Assembly: GCF_030813695.1 (NCBI RefSeq)
Contig: NZ_JAUSVA010000002.1
Span: 682,001-746,000 of the forward strand
Length of the DNA: 64,000 bases
Direction: 5' to 3'
Origin: Kitasatospora herbaricolor
Lineage (GTDB): Bacteria > Actinomycetota > Actinomycetes > Streptomycetales > Streptomycetaceae
In this document: one piece after another, positions 41,532-50,263 of the stretch
Layout: each line of letters opens with the position of its first letter
Numbering within the stretch: position 1 is the first letter of the stretch
Notes under the pieces: model-generated
What the model was told of the DNA's origin: nothing
Database searches by the model: none
The model's input: the letters and a program-made list of their open reading frames with translations, nothing else
Position numbers and translations under genes: made by a program

Positions 41532-42461
41532 CTACGGGACGAAGACGAGACGCTCGCGGACCCGGTGGTCGTTCCACTCCTGCGCTATCCGGGCCAGCGG
41601 CACGGCCCGCGCCTGGACGTCGATGCCGCCTTCGGCCACCGCGGCGGCCAACTCGGGCAGTTCGGCGATGAAGTCACGGGGTGAGAGGGATCCGATGCCG
41701 CTGCCCACGATCTGCAACCGGGCCGAGCGCAGCGCCACCGACGGGACCGCGGCGGACGCGCCCGCGATGGAGCCGATCTGGACCCAGGTGAGCGGCACGG
41801 ACCGGTCCGCGCGCGCGGTGAGGAGCGGGAGCATGGCGCCTGCGGCGGGTTCGCCCCACACGAAGTCGAGGACGACATCGACGTCGGCCGCCTCGGCGAT
41901 CTCGTCGAAGGTGAGCGTCCGGTCGGCGCCGAGGGCGGGCAGTTCCTTGAGGCGGGCGGTGTCGCGGCCGGCGGCGACGACCTGGGCGGCGCCGAACCGC
42001 CTGGCGATCTGGACGGCCATCCGTCCGGCGCTTCCGGTGGCACCCAGGACGAGGACGCGCTGACCCGCGGGGAAGGTGATCCGGCGGCGCAGGGCCACCC
42101 AGGAGGACATGCCCGGGTTCATCGCGGCGGCGATCCGGACCGGGTCCACGTGGTCGGGCAGGACCACGCTTCGACGTGCGTCGATGACGGTGCGCTCGGC
42201 GAAGGTGCCGAGGGCCGTGTCGTCCAGGACGGCGTACCGCAGGCGCCCCGAGGGGTCCCGGACGACACCGTCGACGCCGGGAACCAGCGGGAGGACGCCG
42301 GAGGCGGAGTAGTGGGCGCCGCTCGCCTTGGCCCGGGCCAGGTGGTGCAGGGGCGCCGCGAGGACGTCCACGACCATCTCGTGATCGCCTCGGGCGACGG
42401 GTTCGGGGTGCTCGCCGTAGGCGGGCGGTGCGTCGTACGCCGTGATGATCGCCGCTTGCAT
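41532..42461 (-). CDS. Zinc-independent alcohol dehydrogenase / quinone oxidoreductase
   Basis: The ATG at 42461 (MQAAIITAYDAPPAYGEHPE) is preferred over an upstream start because AGGGAG precedes it. The 309-residue MDR protein has a GroES-like half, then a Rossmann half with VLVLGATGSAGRMAVQIARR and the NADP-binding AAGRD. The catalytic-zinc Cys/His ligands are absent, as in quinone reductases. It is divergent from a MarR regulator with a 14-bp inverted repeat between them, and probably serves quinone or aldehyde detoxification. Confidence 0.87.
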   Translation of the reverse strand: MQAAIITAYDAPPAYGEHPEPVARGDHEMVVDVLAAPLHHLARAKASGAHYSASGVLPLVPGVDGVVRDPSGRLRYAVLDDTALGTFAERTVIDARRSVVLPDHVDPVRIAAAMNPGMSSWVALRRRITFPAGQRVLVLGATGSAGRMAVQIARRFGAAQVVAAGRDTARLKELPALGADRTLTFDEIAEAADVDVVLDFVWGEPAAGAMLPLLTARADRSVPLTWVQIGSIAGASAAVPSVALRSARLQIVGSGIGSLSPRDFIAELPELAAAVAEGGIDVQARAVPLARIAQEWNDHRVRERLVFVP

Positions 42462-42481
42462 GGGGGCTCCCTGACTGTTGG

Positions 42482-42522
42482 TTTGCATTACCAATTAAAC
42501 TCAGAGTCATTGGTAATGCAAA
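42482..42522. promoter_or_regulatory. MarR operator: 14-bp perfect inverted repeat
   Basis: TTTGCATTACCAAT-N13-ATTGGTAATGCAAA lies in the 84-bp divergent promoter between the oxidoreductase and marR-like genes. The AT-rich perfect dyad in GC-rich DNA is a convincing operator; a second half site (GGTTTGCATTACC) can also be read inside each arm. Confidence 0.85.
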
Positions 42523-42545
42523 CAATGTCAAGTAGGGTGGTGCCC

Positions 42546-43001
42546 ATGGCTCCCGACGACTCCGAAGAGGCCCTGATCGACGGCCTCGTCCGCAGCGCCT
42601 TCCAGGTCATGGGCGTGCTCACCCGCATCGGCGCCGAGCACGACCTGTCCCTCACCCAGCTGCGCGTGCTCGGCATCGTTCGTGACCGGCGCCCCCGCAT
42701 GAGCGACCTGGCCGCCTTCCTCGGCCTGGACAAGTCGACCCTCTCCGGCCTCGTCGACCGAGCCGAACGACGGGGGCTGCTGGCCCGCACCACCAGCCCC
42801 GAGGACAAGCGCGCCGTCGTCGTCCAGATCACCGATGCCGGGCTCGACCTCACCCAGCGCCTCTACGAGCAGATGCGGGACACCCTCGCACCGGCCACCG
42901 GTCGGCTCGGAGCACAGCAACGCCACGAGCTCGCCGAACTGCTGGAGATCGTCCTCACCCCGCCGCTGCCGTCCGCACCGCGCCCCGCCACCCAGCGCTG
43001 A
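42546..43001 (+). CDS. MarR-family transcriptional regulator
   Basis: The ATG at 42546 is chosen over the one at 42525 because AGTAGGGTGG precedes it. The 151-residue protein has the MarR winged helix (LSLTQLRVLGIVRDRRPRMS; DLAAFLGLDKSTLSGLVDRA; ERRGLLARTTSPEDKRAVVV). Divergence from the oxidoreductase and a shared 14-bp inverted repeat indicate repression of both genes, relieved by a quinone-, aldehyde- or phenol-like ligand. Confidence 0.9.
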   Translation: MAPDDSEEALIDGLVRSAFQVMGVLTRIGAEHDLSLTQLRVLGIVRDRRPRMSDLAAFLGLDKSTLSGLVDRAERRGLLARTTSPEDKRAVVVQITDAGLDLTQRLYEQMRDTLAPATGRLGAQQRHELAELLEIVLTPPLPSAPRPATQR

Positions 43002-43318
43002 GCGATCCACGCGCAAGCCCGCGCAGCGGGCCGCCGACCGGTGCTCCACTTGCGACCGGGACGGGCGGCCAGGCCTGCGCGGCCCCCTCGCCGAACCTGC
43101 GCCGGACGCCGGCCGTCACCGAGCCGAACGCCCGGGAACCGACCCGCGCGGTGCGGGTGGACGCGGTCCGGGCGATGCCTGCATCCGCACCCCGCCGGCG
43201 TCGATGCCGGGGGCGCGTGCGCCGGGTCGTGGTGGTCCGGCGACGGGGACCGGTGCGGGGTCGGGGTTGAAGGAAGTGACAAATCAAGGAGTGGCGAGGG
43301 GCGGTCGAACGAGAGCTA

Positions 43319-43347
43319 TTGACCAACCCGGCCGATCTTTCTACATT
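43319..43347 (+). promoter_or_regulatory. Vegetative-type promoter of the NCS2 permease
   Basis: TTGACC, a 17-bp spacer and TACATT fit a good sigma-70/HrdB promoter. It would give a leader of about 180 bases before the ATG at 43536. The leader contains a short dyad GGAA-N6-TTCC (43363-43376 region). I see no clear riboswitch fold. Confidence 0.6.
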
Positions 43348-43535
43348 CTGTGGAAACGATCTCGGAATCCAAGTTCCGCATCGTGGATCCATTCATGGGT
43401 CGGGCCTGTTCGTCGCGGGCCCGGCAGGTGGGCGACGGCACCGCCGTCCGCCAGGGTCGTCCCAACGTCGCCGTGTCCCGCCTTCGGCCGCCGTTCCCGG
43501 ACCCGAATCCACCTTGGATGTGGAGGGAACAGCCC

Positions 43536-44939
43536 ATGCGACGTCACCCAGCGCTCCTGGAGCCCGGAACGTCACCGCACCCCGTCGACGAACTCCTGCC
43601 GCCCGGCCGGATGGCGACCGTCGCACTCCAGCACGTCGCCAGCATGTACGCCGGAGTCGCCGCGCCGCCGCTGATCATCGGCGCGGCGGCCGGACTCGGC
43701 CCCGCCCAGCTCACCACCCTGCTGGCCGCCAGCCTCTTCATCGCCGGCATCGCCACCCTGCTGCAGACGCTCGGATTCTGGCGGATCGGCTCGCGGCTGC
43801 CCTTCGTCAACGGTGTCTCCTTCGCCACCGTCTCGCCGATCCTCGCGGTGGTGGCGGCGAAGAAGGACGCCGCACTGCCGCTGATCTTCGGCTCCACCAT
43901 CGTGGCGGGGCTCTTCTGCTTCCTGCTGGCGCCCGCCTTCTGTCGGCTCGTCAGATTCTTCCCCCCGGTCGTCAGCGGCACGGTGATCACCCTCATCGGC
44001 ATCTCCCTGCTGCCGGTCGCCGGCAACTGGGCGCAGGGCGGCAACTCCCACGCACCGGACTACGGCTCGCTCGCCAACGTGGGCCTGGCGGGGCTGACCC
44101 TGCTGACAGTGCTGCTCCTCAACCGATTCCTGCGCGGCTTCCTGCAGCGGATCTCGATCCTGCTCGGCATGCTGGTGGGCACCCTGGCCGCGGTCCCGCT
44201 GGGCAAGGTGGACTTCGCTGCGCTGAGCAGCCTGCCGCTCTTCGAGCTGCCGCACCCGTTCGCGTTCGGCGCGCCGCGGTTCGAGGCAGCCGCGATCGTC
44301 TCGATGCTGGTGGTCATGCTCGTCTCGATGACCGAGTCCACCGCGGACATGATCGCGCTGGGTGAGGTGGTGGAGCGACCGGCGGACGACCGCACGATCG
44401 CCGGCGGCCTGCGGGCGGACGGCCTCGCGACCGCGTTCGGCGGGGTGTTCAACGGCTTCATCTGTTCGGCCTTCGCCCAGAACATCGGGCTGGTGGCCCT
44501 CACCAGGATCCGCAGCCGGTTCGTGGTCGCACTGGCCGGGGTCTTCCTCATCGTGATGGGCCTGGTACCCGTCGTCGGCGGGCTGGTCTCGCTGGTACCG
44601 CAGCCCGTCCTCGGCGGCGCCGGCGTGGTGCTGTTCGGGTCGGTCGCGGTCGCCGGCATCCGCACGCTCGGCAAGGCGGACCTGAGCGCCGGGTCGAACG
44701 CGATCATCGTGGCGGTCAGCCTCGCCTTCGGCATCTTCCCGATCGCCTTCCCCGACTTCTACCAGGCCTTCCCGGAGCAGATCGCGACCGTGCTGAACTC
44801 CGGCATCTCGGTGGGCTGCCTCCTGGCGGTCATCCTGAACCTGCTCTTCAACCACCTGGGCCGCGGACGCGAGGTCCCGCCCGCCTACGTGCCAAAGGAG
44901 CAGGTCGCGGCGCTGGGCCGCGTGGGCGACACGGACTGA
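43536..44939 (+). CDS. NCS2-family xanthine/uracil/urate permease
   Basis: The ATG at 43536 (MRRHPALLEPGTSPHPVDEL) follows TGGAGGGAAC. The 467-residue protein has about 14 membrane segments and the NCS2 signature blocks: ATVALQHVASMYAGVAAPPL near the start, FAQNIGLVALT (QN-x-G motif), and FGSVAVAGIRTLGKADL. The His in LQHVASM and the QNIG motif are typical of purine (xanthine/urate) members. It imports nucleobases with protons. It appears monocistronic, with a strong promoter and a 13-bp terminator hairpin. Confidence 0.92.
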   Translation: MRRHPALLEPGTSPHPVDELLPPGRMATVALQHVASMYAGVAAPPLIIGAAAGLGPAQLTTLLAASLFIAGIATLLQTLGFWRIGSRLPFVNGVSFATVSPILAVVAAKKDAALPLIFGSTIVAGLFCFLLAPAFCRLVRFFPPVVSGTVITLIGISLLPVAGNWAQGGNSHAPDYGSLANVGLAGLTLLTVLLLNRFLRGFLQRISILLGMLVGTLAAVPLGKVDFAALSSLPLFELPHPFAFGAPRFEAAAIVSMLVVMLVSMTESTADMIALGEVVERPADDRTIAGGLRADGLATAFGGVFNGFICSAFAQNIGLVALTRIRSRFVVALAGVFLIVMGLVPVVGGLVSLVPQPVLGGAGVVLFGSVAVAGIRTLGKADLSAGSNAIIVAVSLAFGIFPIAFPDFYQAFPEQIATVLNSGISVGCLLAVILNLLFNHLGRGREVPPAYVPKEQVAALGRVGDTD

Positions 44940-44947
44940 CCCGGCAC

Positions 44948-44980
44948 GGCGGGCCGGGCGTACCTGCCGCCCGGCCCGCC
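44948..44980 (+). terminator. Terminator hairpin after the permease gene
   Basis: GGCGGGCCGGGCG pairs perfectly with CGCCCGGCCCGCC (13 bp) around a 7-base loop, starting 9 bases after the stop. It probably also serves the convergent lipoprotein gene. Confidence 0.8.
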
Positions 44981-45006
44981 CGCCCGCCCGGCCCGCGGCC
45001 GGTCGG

Positions 45007-45408
45007 TCACGGAGTCCCGGAGGGGCTCGGGCCGCTCCCGGGACCGAAGGTGACGACGTCCGGCGTGGAGCTGCCGTAGCAGCCCGCGTCGAAGCCGTCA
45101 CGATCCAGACTCGCCTGCTTCTCCTTCGACAGCTCGTTCCACTGCACGGCGCACGTCTCGGCCGACGGCCGGCCGCCTCGATGCAGGATGTTCATCACGG
45201 CGGCCGCGCCGGCCAAAGCGGACTGGGCCACACTCGCCACCACCGGCTGGACGGCCACGGACGGCGACGGCGCAACCGGTGCGGACGTCGGCGAAGCCGA
45301 CCGGACGACATCGGGGGTGGCCACGGGCGGGGCGGACGAACAGCCCGTGGCCAGGGCGAACGCACCGACGAGGGTGATGGTGCCCGCAATCTGTCCGATC
45401 TTCTGCAT
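45007..45408 (-). CDS. Small secreted lipoprotein, unrecognised
   Basis: The 133-residue product has a lipoprotein signal (MQKIGQIAGTITLVGAFALA then TGC, lipobox Cys at 23), a Ser/Pro/Val-rich linker, and a short C-terminal domain with two Cys (GRPSAETCAVQWNELSKEKQ; DRDGFDAGCYGSS). The mature protein would be anchored on the outer face of the membrane. The family is not recognised. No strong ribosome site precedes the ATG at 45408. Confidence 0.65.
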   Translation of the reverse strand: MQKIGQIAGTITLVGAFALATGCSSAPPVATPDVVRSASPTSAPVAPSPSVAVQPVVASVAQSALAGAAAVMNILHRGGRPSAETCAVQWNELSKEKQASLDRDGFDAGCYGSSTPDVVTFGPGSGPSPSGTP

Positions 45409-45566
45409 GATGGCAGACAGTAGCCGATCCAGGTCGGCCCCGAACCGAGTGGGTCGACCGTGAACCGCCTCTCGACGGCGCCTTCCTCCTTCGAGCCCAC
45501 GCCGGTGCGGCGCACCGGTCGGAAGTCCCAGGGCTCGTTCGACCGGTGCGCCGCAGCCCGGGCATG

Positions 45567-46832
45567 TCAGCTGGGGATTGCCCACTGCTGGTTGGCGCCG
45601 GCGTAGCAGGTCCAGATCTGCAGGCGGGTGCCGTTGGCCGAGCTGGGCCCGGTGGCGTCCAGGCACTTGCCGGACACGGGATTGACCAGCTGACCGTCGG
45701 ACTGGTGCTGCCACACCTGAGCACCGGACCCGTTGCAGTCGTACAGCTGCACCTTGCTGCCGTCCGCGGTTGCCACCGCTGTCACGTCCATGCACTTGCC
45801 CAGCGCCTTCACCGTGCCGTCGGTGCCGACCGTCCACTGCTGGGCAGTGGTGCCGTTGCAGTCGTACAACTGCACCGCCGCACCATTGGCCGAACTCGCA
45901 CCCGCCACGTCCACGCACTTGCCGCCGTACCCGGTGATCCGACCGGTGGCGCCCCCGGGGGGCGGGGTGACGGGCCCGCTCTGGCCGGCGGCCCACGCGA
46001 TCTCCTGCAGGAGGAGCTGGTTCTGCTGGGCGGCGGCGAAGGTCGACGACAGGGCGGTGTTCGTCGTGTAGTTCATCGCGTTGTGGCCGAAGTTGTTGTA
46101 CACCATGTGGTAGTTGCGGTTGGTCCAGGAGATCGGGTAGTAGCCGCTGTACCAGGTCTGGTCGGGGTCGGTGCCGATCGGGAACGTCGAGGGGTCCATC
46201 GAGGCCAGGACGTCGATCGCGGGGTTGTTGCGCAGGTCGTTCTGCCAGCTGTACCACTCGCTGACCGACGAGGTGATGGTGCCGGGGAGTCCCGCCGTGG
46301 CCGGGTGCGTCCTGTCGTCGATCCGCAGCGTCTCCTGCGTCGGGCCCCAGGTGTTGCTCCGGAAGGTCCCCGTGCCGAGGAACGTGTTGTGGTACCAGGG
46401 CCAGTCGCTGGTGTCGGTGTTGAACGCCGAGACGTGGAAACCCACGAAGCCGCCGCCGTTCTCCACGTACGTCTGGAACGCCGAGCGCTGGGAGGCGGTC
46501 TGCGGATAGTTGTCGAGGAACATCACCACCTGGTACTTGGCCAGGTTGGCGCTGTTCAGCTGGCTCCAGTCGGTGGTGGCCGTGTAGGTGAAGCCGTGAG
46601 TGGCACCCTGCTGCGGGAACCAGGAGTTGGCCTCGCGGTCGAAGCTGATGTGCGCGGCGTCGTACGTGCCGTCGTAGAGGGCGAGCACCTTGAACGTCGT
46701 GGCTGCTCCGGCAGGGGGCGCCGGTGCCGCTTGCAGTCCCAGCACGACGGCGCTCAGGGCGAGCAGCCGGAGCAGCAGCGTGCCCGTCCGGCGTCCGGCC
46801 CGCCTGGGTGTCCTCGGGCGGCGTCTGATCAT
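45567..46832 (-). CDS. Secreted ThuA-domain protein with ricin-type lectin domain
   Basis: A basic, cleavable signal peptide (residues 1-43, ending PPAGAAT) with a RR-RR stretch precedes a ThuA (trehalose-utilisation-like, glutamine-amidotransferase fold) domain at residues 45-285 (FKVLALYDGTYDAAHISFDR; GGGFVGFHVSAFNT; YYPISWTNRNYHMVYNNFGH). A PPPGG linker and a C-terminal ricin B trefoil lectin (300-421) follow, with three QLYDCNG/QIWTCYAG...QQW repeats. The lectin should bind polysaccharide. The ThuA catalytic role, in polysaccharide metabolism, is unproved. Confidence 0.9.
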   Translation of the reverse strand: MIRRRPRTPRRAGRRTGTLLLRLLALSAVVLGLQAAPAPPAGAATTFKVLALYDGTYDAAHISFDREANSWFPQQGATHGFTYTATTDWSQLNSANLAKYQVVMFLDNYPQTASQRSAFQTYVENGGGFVGFHVSAFNTDTSDWPWYHNTFLGTGTFRSNTWGPTQETLRIDDRTHPATAGLPGTITSSVSEWYSWQNDLRNNPAIDVLASMDPSTFPIGTDPDQTWYSGYYPISWTNRNYHMVYNNFGHNAMNYTTNTALSSTFAAAQQNQLLLQEIAWAAGQSGPVTPPPGGATGRITGYGGKCVDVAGASSANGAAVQLYDCNGTTAQQWTVGTDGTVKALGKCMDVTAVATADGSKVQLYDCNGSGAQVWQHQSDGQLVNPVSGKCLDATGPSSANGTRLQIWTCYAGANQQWAIPS

Positions 46833-46968
46833 GGCGGTGGCCTTTCCTCGGGTCGGACGGTGACCGCCCGCTGCAAGGGTCTTCGGTGGCGCGGGTCGAC
46901 CTGTTCGGGCGACGGCTTCAACGGGCAGACCGGAGTCTGCGCGTGTGCACGACATCGCGTCAAGGGCT

Positions 46969-46991
46969 CTGACAGGAAACCTTCCTGACAG
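46969..46991. promoter_or_regulatory. Possible operator upstream of the ThuA-lectin gene
   Basis: A 23-base dyad with arms CTGACAGGAA and TTCCTGACAG (spacer ACC) is partly palindromic (AGGAA/TTCCT) and partly a direct repeat of CTGACAG. It lies 137 bases upstream of the ThuA-lectin start, beside TTGACG elements. GGAA-N3-TTCC cores are common upstream of streptomycete sugar-controlled genes. Confidence 0.4.
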
Positions 46992-47220
46992 TAAAATCCG
47001 TCAAAGCTCTTACGCACGGCGGGACGCTCATGACCTGGACCTTCACAAGTCACAGGAAAAAACGGAACATCGCCGCCACTGGCGTGGGCTTTCATACAGA
47101 GGTTGAATCCTCATGAGGAGCAACTGCGAGCCGTGCGGTGAGAGCGGCGTCGAACCGGTCGGGCCCGCGGCGTCGACGCGAACGCCGGCCTTCGCCCTGC
47201 GACTTCACGAGGGAACGAGC

Positions 47221-48087
47221 TCAATGCCCGTCAGGGTTCGTGTGTGACGCCTGGCCGGGCTGCTCGGACGGCGCGTAGGCGAGCAGCCGTGCATGATGCC
47301 GCCCGCGGGCGGCGGCCAGTTCCTCGGCGATGTCGGGGTGGACGTGCGGGCGATGCTCGGGGTGACCCCGACGGGTGTCGTAGCCGACGACGCCGGAATC
47401 CGGTTGCAGCTCCCGCAGCACGAGCAACCTGCGGATCTCCTCCAGCTCCGGCCCGTCCTGGCACGCCCAGACCGCGTCCTCCAGCAGCAGTCGATCGAGT
47501 TCCAGGTGCAAGTGGCAGTCCCCGCAGGTGGACCCATGCCTCTCCGGGGCCCCGAGCAGCTCGGTCAGGGCCCGGCCCAGCGGCTCCGGGGTGCGGCCGG
47601 GCCGTTGCCACGTGCCGCGAAGTACGCCGTCCGCGTCGGACCAGGAGATGAGGATCAGCTTCTGGTGCTCGCAGGTCTCCGGACCGTCGGCCTCGATGCC
47701 GACGAGCTGCACGCGGAACAGCACCATTTCGTCGTTCTCGGCCCCGATCCTCGGATGGTCCGCCGGGTCGAGCGCCCACTCCAGGTGGTACTCGCGGGAC
47801 GCCGCCCCGGCGGGCAGGTCCACCGGGTGGTCGAACTGGCGCGGGTCCGCCCCCGGCAGGGCCGCCGCCTCGAACGCCGGGCCCAGCGGTGAGCCGGCGG
47901 CGTCGAGGTCCCGCCAGTGGAACTCGACCAGGCGGGACAGGAAGCGGCGCAGCCGCAGCACCGAACGGCTCTGCCGGTCCGTGGGGTCCACCCGCACCCG
48001 CACCACGGCTCGGCCGCGTACGGTGCCCGCCAGTTGGTGGCGGTCGAAGTCGACGTGGAGTGCTTCGGTCTCGTCGGCCGGTTGCAC
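47221..48087 (-). CDS. Hypothetical protein (288 aa), unrecognised
   Basis: The GTG at 48087 follows GAAGGAGCGCTT. The soluble protein is Asp/Glu/His/Arg-rich (VRVRVDPTDRQSRSVLRLRR; EYHLEWALDPADHPRIGAEN; HGSTCGDCHLHLELDRLLLE). It has a CGDCH motif near residue 193 that could bind metal and a His-rich segment (RRGHPEHRPHVHPDIAEELA). No membrane segment or known domain is seen. It is divergent from another unrecognised gene at 48223, 135 bases away. Confidence 0.7.
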   Translation of the reverse strand: MQPADETEALHVDFDRHQLAGTVRGRAVVRVRVDPTDRQSRSVLRLRRFLSRLVEFHWRDLDAAGSPLGPAFEAAALPGADPRQFDHPVDLPAGAASREYHLEWALDPADHPRIGAENDEMVLFRVQLVGIEADGPETCEHQKLILISWSDADGVLRGTWQRPGRTPEPLGRALTELLGAPERHGSTCGDCHLHLELDRLLLEDAVWACQDGPELEEIRRLLVLRELQPDSGVVGYDTRRGHPEHRPHVHPDIAEELAAARGRHHARLLAYAPSEQPGQASHTNPDGH

Positions 48088-48222
48088 AAGCGCTCCTTCA
48101 GTCCGGGTGTGGGCGCTAACGTCCCCGCGCGGCCGCTGGTTCCCGGCTCCGGTCCGGCCGGGCCGGTGGGCGCGGTGGCGTCACACTGGGGGTGACAACT
48201 CGTCAGGGGAGGGGACCCGTCC

Positions 48223-49053
48223 ATGCCGCCCGAACACATTCCTGCCATTTCGTCGGATGCGACGCGCATCAGGCTGGGCTCCTGTGTCGTCTGTCTGGAC
48301 GCCGCGACGGCCGAAGCCGAGCTCGAACGCCTGCCGTTCCTGCGGGAGAAGGAGGTGGAGGTCGACTGCGGCCCGACGGTCCTGCACGTGGGCGGGAACC
48401 TGGCCATGGGGTGGAGCGCCTGGTCCGACGGCAGGATCCTGCTCGGGCACGTCCTGCCCAGGACCGTGAGGCCGACCCGTCTCACCGCCGTGGAGGAGAG
48501 CGGTCTGGTCCACCACTTCACGAACGCTCTGATCGGGCAGGACGAACTCGACCCAGGGCTCTGGATGCGCTGGCTGGACGCCACCGGCTTCAGCGAGGAG
48601 GTGGTCCGGTCCGTGTGCGACGAACGGCCCTACGCGGCGGACCACCACGCCACCCGCATCATCGAACTGCGTTCCTACCGGCTGCACTTCTCCGACCGGC
48701 CGGACGAACACGTCTGGCTGCTGCGGGAAAGGGTCGTCACGGCGCTGGGCGAGCCGTACCGCGGCATCGTAGGGCCTGACCCCACCGACGCGGCGGCGGT
48801 CTCCCGCGACAGGAGGCTGTGGCTGCACGCCGACGAGGCCGCGGCCCTCGCGCAGTTCGTCGCCCGCGACGACGGGCGGCCTCCGATCGTGACGCTCCAG
48901 GAGGCCGTCCCTCTGCTCGGCACCACCGACGACGCGCTGCGCGAAGCGCTCTCCCGAGCCGACAACGTGGTCCAGCTCACCGCGGGCGTCACCGGCCGCA
49001 CCCACTGGTACGTCCTGGAGCACCTGGCCGAGTGGCTTGCCGCGCGGCCTTGA
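48223..49053 (+). CDS. Hypothetical protein (276 aa), unrecognised
   Basis: The ATG at 48223 follows AGGGGAGGGG. The soluble protein (TRIRLGSCVVCLDAATAEAE; MGWSAWSDGRILLGHVLPRT; ATRIIELRSYRLHFSDRPDE) ends with a predicted helix-turn-helix-like segment (TLQEAVPLLGTTDDALREAL), followed by VTGRTHWYVLEHLAEWLAAR. The last 60 residues could be a DNA-binding or protein-binding module. I do not recognise the family. Divergent from the gene at 47221. Confidence 0.7.
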   Translation: MPPEHIPAISSDATRIRLGSCVVCLDAATAEAELERLPFLREKEVEVDCGPTVLHVGGNLAMGWSAWSDGRILLGHVLPRTVRPTRLTAVEESGLVHHFTNALIGQDELDPGLWMRWLDATGFSEEVVRSVCDERPYAADHHATRIIELRSYRLHFSDRPDEHVWLLRERVVTALGEPYRGIVGPDPTDAAAVSRDRRLWLHADEAAALAQFVARDDGRPPIVTLQEAVPLLGTTDDALREALSRADNVVQLTAGVTGRTHWYVLEHLAEWLAARP

Positions 49054-49225
49054 GACGGAGTCGTTCCAGTACTCGCTCGACCCCGGTGACGGCGACGACG
49101 ACCTGTCATGCCTCGGCTTCGTCCGGGGGTGTCGGGTCGGGTGCCGGACGGGTCCGGAGTGTCAGGTCGCTGCTTTCGCGCGGTGCCCGACAGGCCGGGC
49201 CGCGCCGGTGAACGCCGGCTCCGCT

Positions 49226-50167
49226 TCACCCGGTGCTCGACGCGGAGCTTCGCTGCGGTGCTGCGGCGGCGCCGGGGCGGGCGAGGCCGGTGTTCCGACT
49301 GCGCGCGAGGCCGACGCCGACGAGCACCAGGACCATGCCCGTGATGACGCGAAGGCCCACCCGTTCGCCGAGGACGATCGCGCCCAGGGCCACCGAGACC
49401 ACCGGCAGCAGGTAGCCGACGGTCGCGGCGGTGGTGGGGCCCTCGTCCGCGATGAGCCGGGAGTTGAGATGGAACGTGACCCCCGTACCGAAGACACCAA
49501 GGACGGCGACGGCGGCCACCGCGGTGAAGGTGGGACCGGAGAGGCTCATGGGACCTGAGGGGAGAGCAACCGTGCTCAGGCCCGTCGCGGCGAGGAGTTG
49601 GGCCGCCGAGAGGGCCAGCGGGGCGGTCCGGCGGCCGATGAGGTGCCGGGCCATGTAGGCGAAGGCCACCGCGTAGCTGACCGCCGCGGCGAGCAGGGCC
49701 AGTACTCCCCAGCCGCTCAGGCCACCGCGCTGCCACGGGGCGAAGATGAACACGGTGCCCGCGAAGCCGAGGAGGAGACCGGCCAGGCGGACCGGCCGGA
49801 TGCCGCGCTCCGTGCCGGACGTGACGGCGATGACCAAGGACCACAGAGGAGTTGTGGCGTTCAGGACGCCGGCCACACCGGAGTCGACGCTCTGCTCGCC
49901 GATCCCGAAGAGGAGGAACGGCAGGGCGTTGCAGAAGAAGGCGGCCACCACGAGGTGGCTCCAGGTCCGGCGGTCGCGCGGGAGACGCTGGCCGCCGGCG
50001 CGGGCCAGGAGCAGCAGGACACCGGCTCCCAGCGCGCAGCGGACGACGGTGATGTGGAGCGGGCACAGGCCGCCGGCCAGGGCGAGTTTGATCCAGAGGA
50101 AGCTCGATCCCCAGAGGAGGGCGAGGACGGCCATGCGTATCGGGGTTCCGTGGGTGCCGCTGAGCAC
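49226..50167 (-). CDS. EamA-family (DMT) exporter
   Basis: The GTG at 50167 follows AGGAGGCGAACA. The 313-residue protein has ten hydrophobic helices as two EamA repeats, with the first-repeat signature MAVLALLWGSSFLWIKLALA and second-repeat blocks WGVLALLAAAVSYAVAFAYM and VGYLLPVVSVALGAIVLGER. The tail is polar. DMT exporters extrude amino acids or metabolites. It is divergent from a LysR regulator 96 bases away, which probably controls it. Confidence 0.9.
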   Translation of the reverse strand: MLSGTHGTPIRMAVLALLWGSSFLWIKLALAGGLCPLHITVVRCALGAGVLLLLARAGGQRLPRDRRTWSHLVVAAFFCNALPFLLFGIGEQSVDSGVAGVLNATTPLWSLVIAVTSGTERGIRPVRLAGLLLGFAGTVFIFAPWQRGGLSGWGVLALLAAAVSYAVAFAYMARHLIGRRTAPLALSAAQLLAATGLSTVALPSGPMSLSGPTFTAVAAVAVLGVFGTGVTFHLNSRLIADEGPTTAATVGYLLPVVSVALGAIVLGERVGLRVITGMVLVLVGVGLARSRNTGLARPGAAAAPQRSSASSTG

Positions 50168-50263
50168 TGTTCGCCTCCTGGTGAGTTCTTCCCTCCGTAC
50201 GGTGCCTCGCTGATTGCCGTAAGACAAGCGAAAAGATCTGGATGGAGAGTTAAGCTGTCCTAC

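Noticed and set aside
43348..43535. Purine riboswitch upstream of the NCS2 permease
   Set aside because: The leader lacks the conserved purine-aptamer core and loops. Only a short GGAA/TTCC dyad was seen.
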